A stretch of DNA of 64,000 nucleotides from Hyposmocoma kahamanoa (taxonomy: Eukaryota > Arthropoda > Insecta > Lepidoptera > Cosmopterigidae), in NCBI RefSeq assembly GCF_003589595.1, contig NW_020653750.1, positions 5,043,826-5,107,825 on the forward strand, written 5' to 3'. Shown in pieces: positions 61,891 through 64,000 of this stretch; position 1 is the first letter of the stretch, and each line of letters opens with the position of its first letter. Made by a program: the position numbers and the translations under genes. Under the pieces are notes generated by a model. The model was given only the letters and a program-made list of their open reading frames with translations. It was not told where the DNA came from and did no database searches.

Positions 61891-63366
61891 AATCCCTAAG
61901 TGAGCTATTCCATAATATACCGCTCGCAGATTGGCACACTCAACCAATCAAATAGCTAACTATACTTTCGTACATACATTACCTATGAACATCGCTACAT
62001 TATACTTTGTATAGCATTGATAATCCACCGGCTTTCGCAATCATCACGTCTTCGCGCCTTTAAGGGATTTGCAGGGACAATCTGTATATCAATCTATTAC
62101 AAAGGTAAGCAGAATATAGACAAAATTCAATAGCTTATTTAGTTTTCTATTGAGATCTAAAATGTATCATTAAATTTTATTGTCGAAATAATTAAACATT
62201 TTTCACAAACGCCAATTTGATTTTAGCTTTAAATTTAAATTAAGTTTAACTAGTCTGAACTGAAACAACCTGAACGATATGTGCAGAAGATTAGAAAATA
62301 GTAGGAAATCCAGCTTCTCTTTTTGCGTTGGGGGTTTATGATCCAGTCAACTGTACCAACCTGACCGTATAGAAATTTGTCTTAGCAAAAATCTGACTTT
62401 AAAATAAGAAAGGGTACGAATAAAATTGTCATTCGCGACTTCTCTCAGCACTTATTGTATGAATAGTTTACAGACAAGCTAAAATGCTTTTTCTAAATGT
62501 TACCTGTGGGGTGACAATATGGCGAAAGAAATTTTTGTACAAAGGATATCGGTTGAGCGCAGAGGGGCATTACTTTCTTGGCTGCTAAGATCTATAGGCG
62601 GAAACGGTAAAAAAGTGAGTGTTAGTTGATTAAATATAGGCAACTAAGTGTATGTATATCTTATAAGGTATGTATCGTGGATATTATAGGTGTAAATAAA
62701 AAGATATTTTATAACAAATATTTTTTTTCTATTGGAAAAACTTTTTAACTTCCTTCGATGATATATAAGTTAACAATATTTATGTATTTCAGCCCTTTAA
62801 GAATAAAAATATAAATAAGGTGATTCGAATTATGTGTCTGGGAGTATATTATGTTCTAAACAATCTAACTCTGAAGCAAAACGAATCCTGGGTGTAACTA
62901 TAAATTCGACGAAGAACCGAGGATTTTAGAAAATTCTAGTTTTTCTAAATTTCTTTGCGTAAATCATATTCCTTATATTAACTCAAGTAATATTTTTTTA
63001 TATTTTTATACTCCTTAAAATAACACATCGAGATTGGATTTTTGAACGAGATTGGATGGGACTTATTTGTGTATAGTTAGTTCTGTTATATTCACAGAAC
63101 TAGATGCTCTATTGACCTTATTTCACACGGGCAAAGTTACCACCAGCCAACAACTGAAAGGTTTTGTTTTGAAAAAGCATTTTAGGTTGCCTGTAAACTA
63201 TTGATACAATAAAGTGTTGACAGATGGTGCGAGTGACAACATCCCCGGGATTACAAATTCAAATTTTCGAACAAAAACCTATGGAAATGACGTTTAGTAC
63301 AGCAGTTTCAAAATTGCATAATAAATTGATCAACAAAACATTGTTTAACCCTGATTTAATTCATGT
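61891..63366. other. Unique AT-rich DNA
   Basis: About 1.5 kb with no recognised gene or repeat. Confidence 0.5.
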
Positions 63367-64000
63367 GGCGCACTATAAGTTTCCGGAATGAATAAGAATA
63401 AAATACCATAAATGGTCAGAAATGAATTTATTGTTTCTCAAAATATTCTCCGTTAGCGTTAATGCACTTTTTCATACGAATGAACCAATTTTGAAAACAT
63501 TATGCCACTCCTTCGTGAGAATCTCTGATACATATTTTTCATACTCTTCGACAGCTTCTTCAGGTAATGAAAATCGTTGACCTCGTAACTGGTTTTTAAT
63601 TTTTGGAAATAAATAAAAGTCACAAGGTCGGGAACAGTCCCGTCCGCGTACAGACGCGGGATGGCTCATAAGGTCAACGTTGTTCACTTTCGAAAATTCA
63701 TTTGTCTATCTGAGAATTGGCCGTGTGAGAACTGGAATTATCGTGGTGCAGGATGATACGGCGTTTACGGTTGTATTTACAACGATTCTCCAAAGCAACA
63801 GTAACTACGTGTCCTCGATTGCTGCTTTGTTTTGGAATAGTAACTATAAATCCATGTTTCGTCACCTGTAACTATGTCCCACACAAATTTGACGCCCCTT
63901 CGTTGAATCTGGTAAGCGTAGTATTGCACCAAGTGAGACGACCCGTTTTTTGAGCCTCAGTCAAATTGTGTGGGATCCACCGAGAGACCTCAAACGTTTG
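63367..64000 (-). mobile_element. Third mariner copy, runs off the window
   Basis: The terminal repeat ggcgcactataagtttccgg starts at 63367. The transposase stop (TAA) is at 63430-63428 on the minus strand. C-terminal text EYFEKQ, the EEAVEEYEKYVSEI region (63.54 kb), FPKIKNQLRGQRF (63.6 kb) and an LMSHPA block (63.67 kb) are visible, then more N-terminal text in shifting frames. Deletions relative to the 34-35-kb copy are visible around 63.74-63.83 kb. The 5' half lies outside the window. Confidence 0.86.
63428..64000 (-). pseudogene. Mariner transposase pseudogene, partial
   Basis: The minus-strand frame 63687-63472 is open for NNVDLMSHPASVRG..., then PCDFYLFPKIKNQLRGQRFS, ending KEWHNVF. 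One base is lost near 63499 relative to the 34-kb copy. The segment that should encode the SPDLAPCD catalytic Asp is altered (SVRGRDCSRPCD). Upstream text is missing internal pieces. Not functional. Confidence 0.82.

Noticed and set aside
1..64000. A previously undescribed defence or biosynthetic system
   Set aside because: No cluster of intact genes exists; apart from one Tc1 transposase all recognisable coding text is broken mobile-element sequence.

Overview
The window is an AT-rich, repeat-dominated piece of insect nuclear DNA, most likely from a moth or butterfly. The evidence is the density of interspersed repeats of lepidopteran type: tRNA-headed SINEs, Bm1-like SINEs whose 3' part carries the 'ggcagaaatagg' motif, CR1/Jockey- and RTE-like LINE tails, mariner and Tc1 elements, and small inverted-repeat (MITE-like) elements. 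There are no operons, Shine-Dalgarno-led genes or CRISPR arrays, so bacterial gene-finding rules do not apply. The host species cannot be fixed from the sequence alone.

Layout. 0-10 kb: an 82-bp minisatellite containing CCTAA repeats, then a mix of SINEs, including a dimeric one at 3.4-3.7 kb, and degenerate LINE tails. 10-17 kb: mostly unique AT-rich DNA with two MITE-like elements. 17.6-19.2 kb: a structurally complete Tc1-like transposon with an uninterrupted DD34E transposase. 19.4-21.0 kb: a diverged tandem duplication of about 0.67 kb, whose second copy was later split by a SINE. 21.5-22.5 kb: a second Tc1/mariner-superfamily transposase, broken by a one-base deletion. 22.5-32 kb: repeats, one candidate host exon (26.8-27.1 kb) and a LINE tail flanked by a 15-bp target duplication. 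32.7-35.6 kb: two copies of one mariner family, one deleted internally and one near full length but broken. 38.8-40.4 kb: a non-autonomous inverted-repeat element with a 10-bp target duplication. 42.1-45.1 kb: a nearly full-length but dead CR1/Jockey-group LINE (minus). 46.2-48.5 kb: a second, more decayed LINE (plus). 49-53 kb: LINE and SINE fragments, with a CpG-rich (CA/CG) microsatellite nested in a SINE. 53.6-59 kb: unique AT-rich DNA with one MITE. 59-61.9 kb: RTE-like and RNase-H-bearing LINE remnants. 63.4 kb to the end: the 3' half of a third mariner.

Repeat family names used here: SINE-A (head gcctccgtggccgaacgg, tail ATT repeats), SINE-B (Bm1-like), SINE-D (ctgctgggcacgggtct ... 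ttgagaggcggtagg), R-repeat (ggaggaggttctcaattcga), G-LINE (gctcaggggtatc tail), F-repeat (ttttcagtyrgaacc) and H-repeat (aaaaattcctt). SINEs need a LINE reverse transcriptase in trans and MITEs need a DNA-transposon transposase in trans. The only intact enzyme gene seen is the Tc1 transposase at 17.9-18.9 kb.

No host gene can be named. Two short open segments (3.86-4.13 kb and 26.80-27.10 kb, both minus) look more exon-like than the rest. I found no convincing previously undescribed gene system. The most distinctive signals are structural: the tandem duplication with a nested SINE, the inverted-repeat element and its second diverged end, and a perfect 18-bp hairpin at 48.75 kb.
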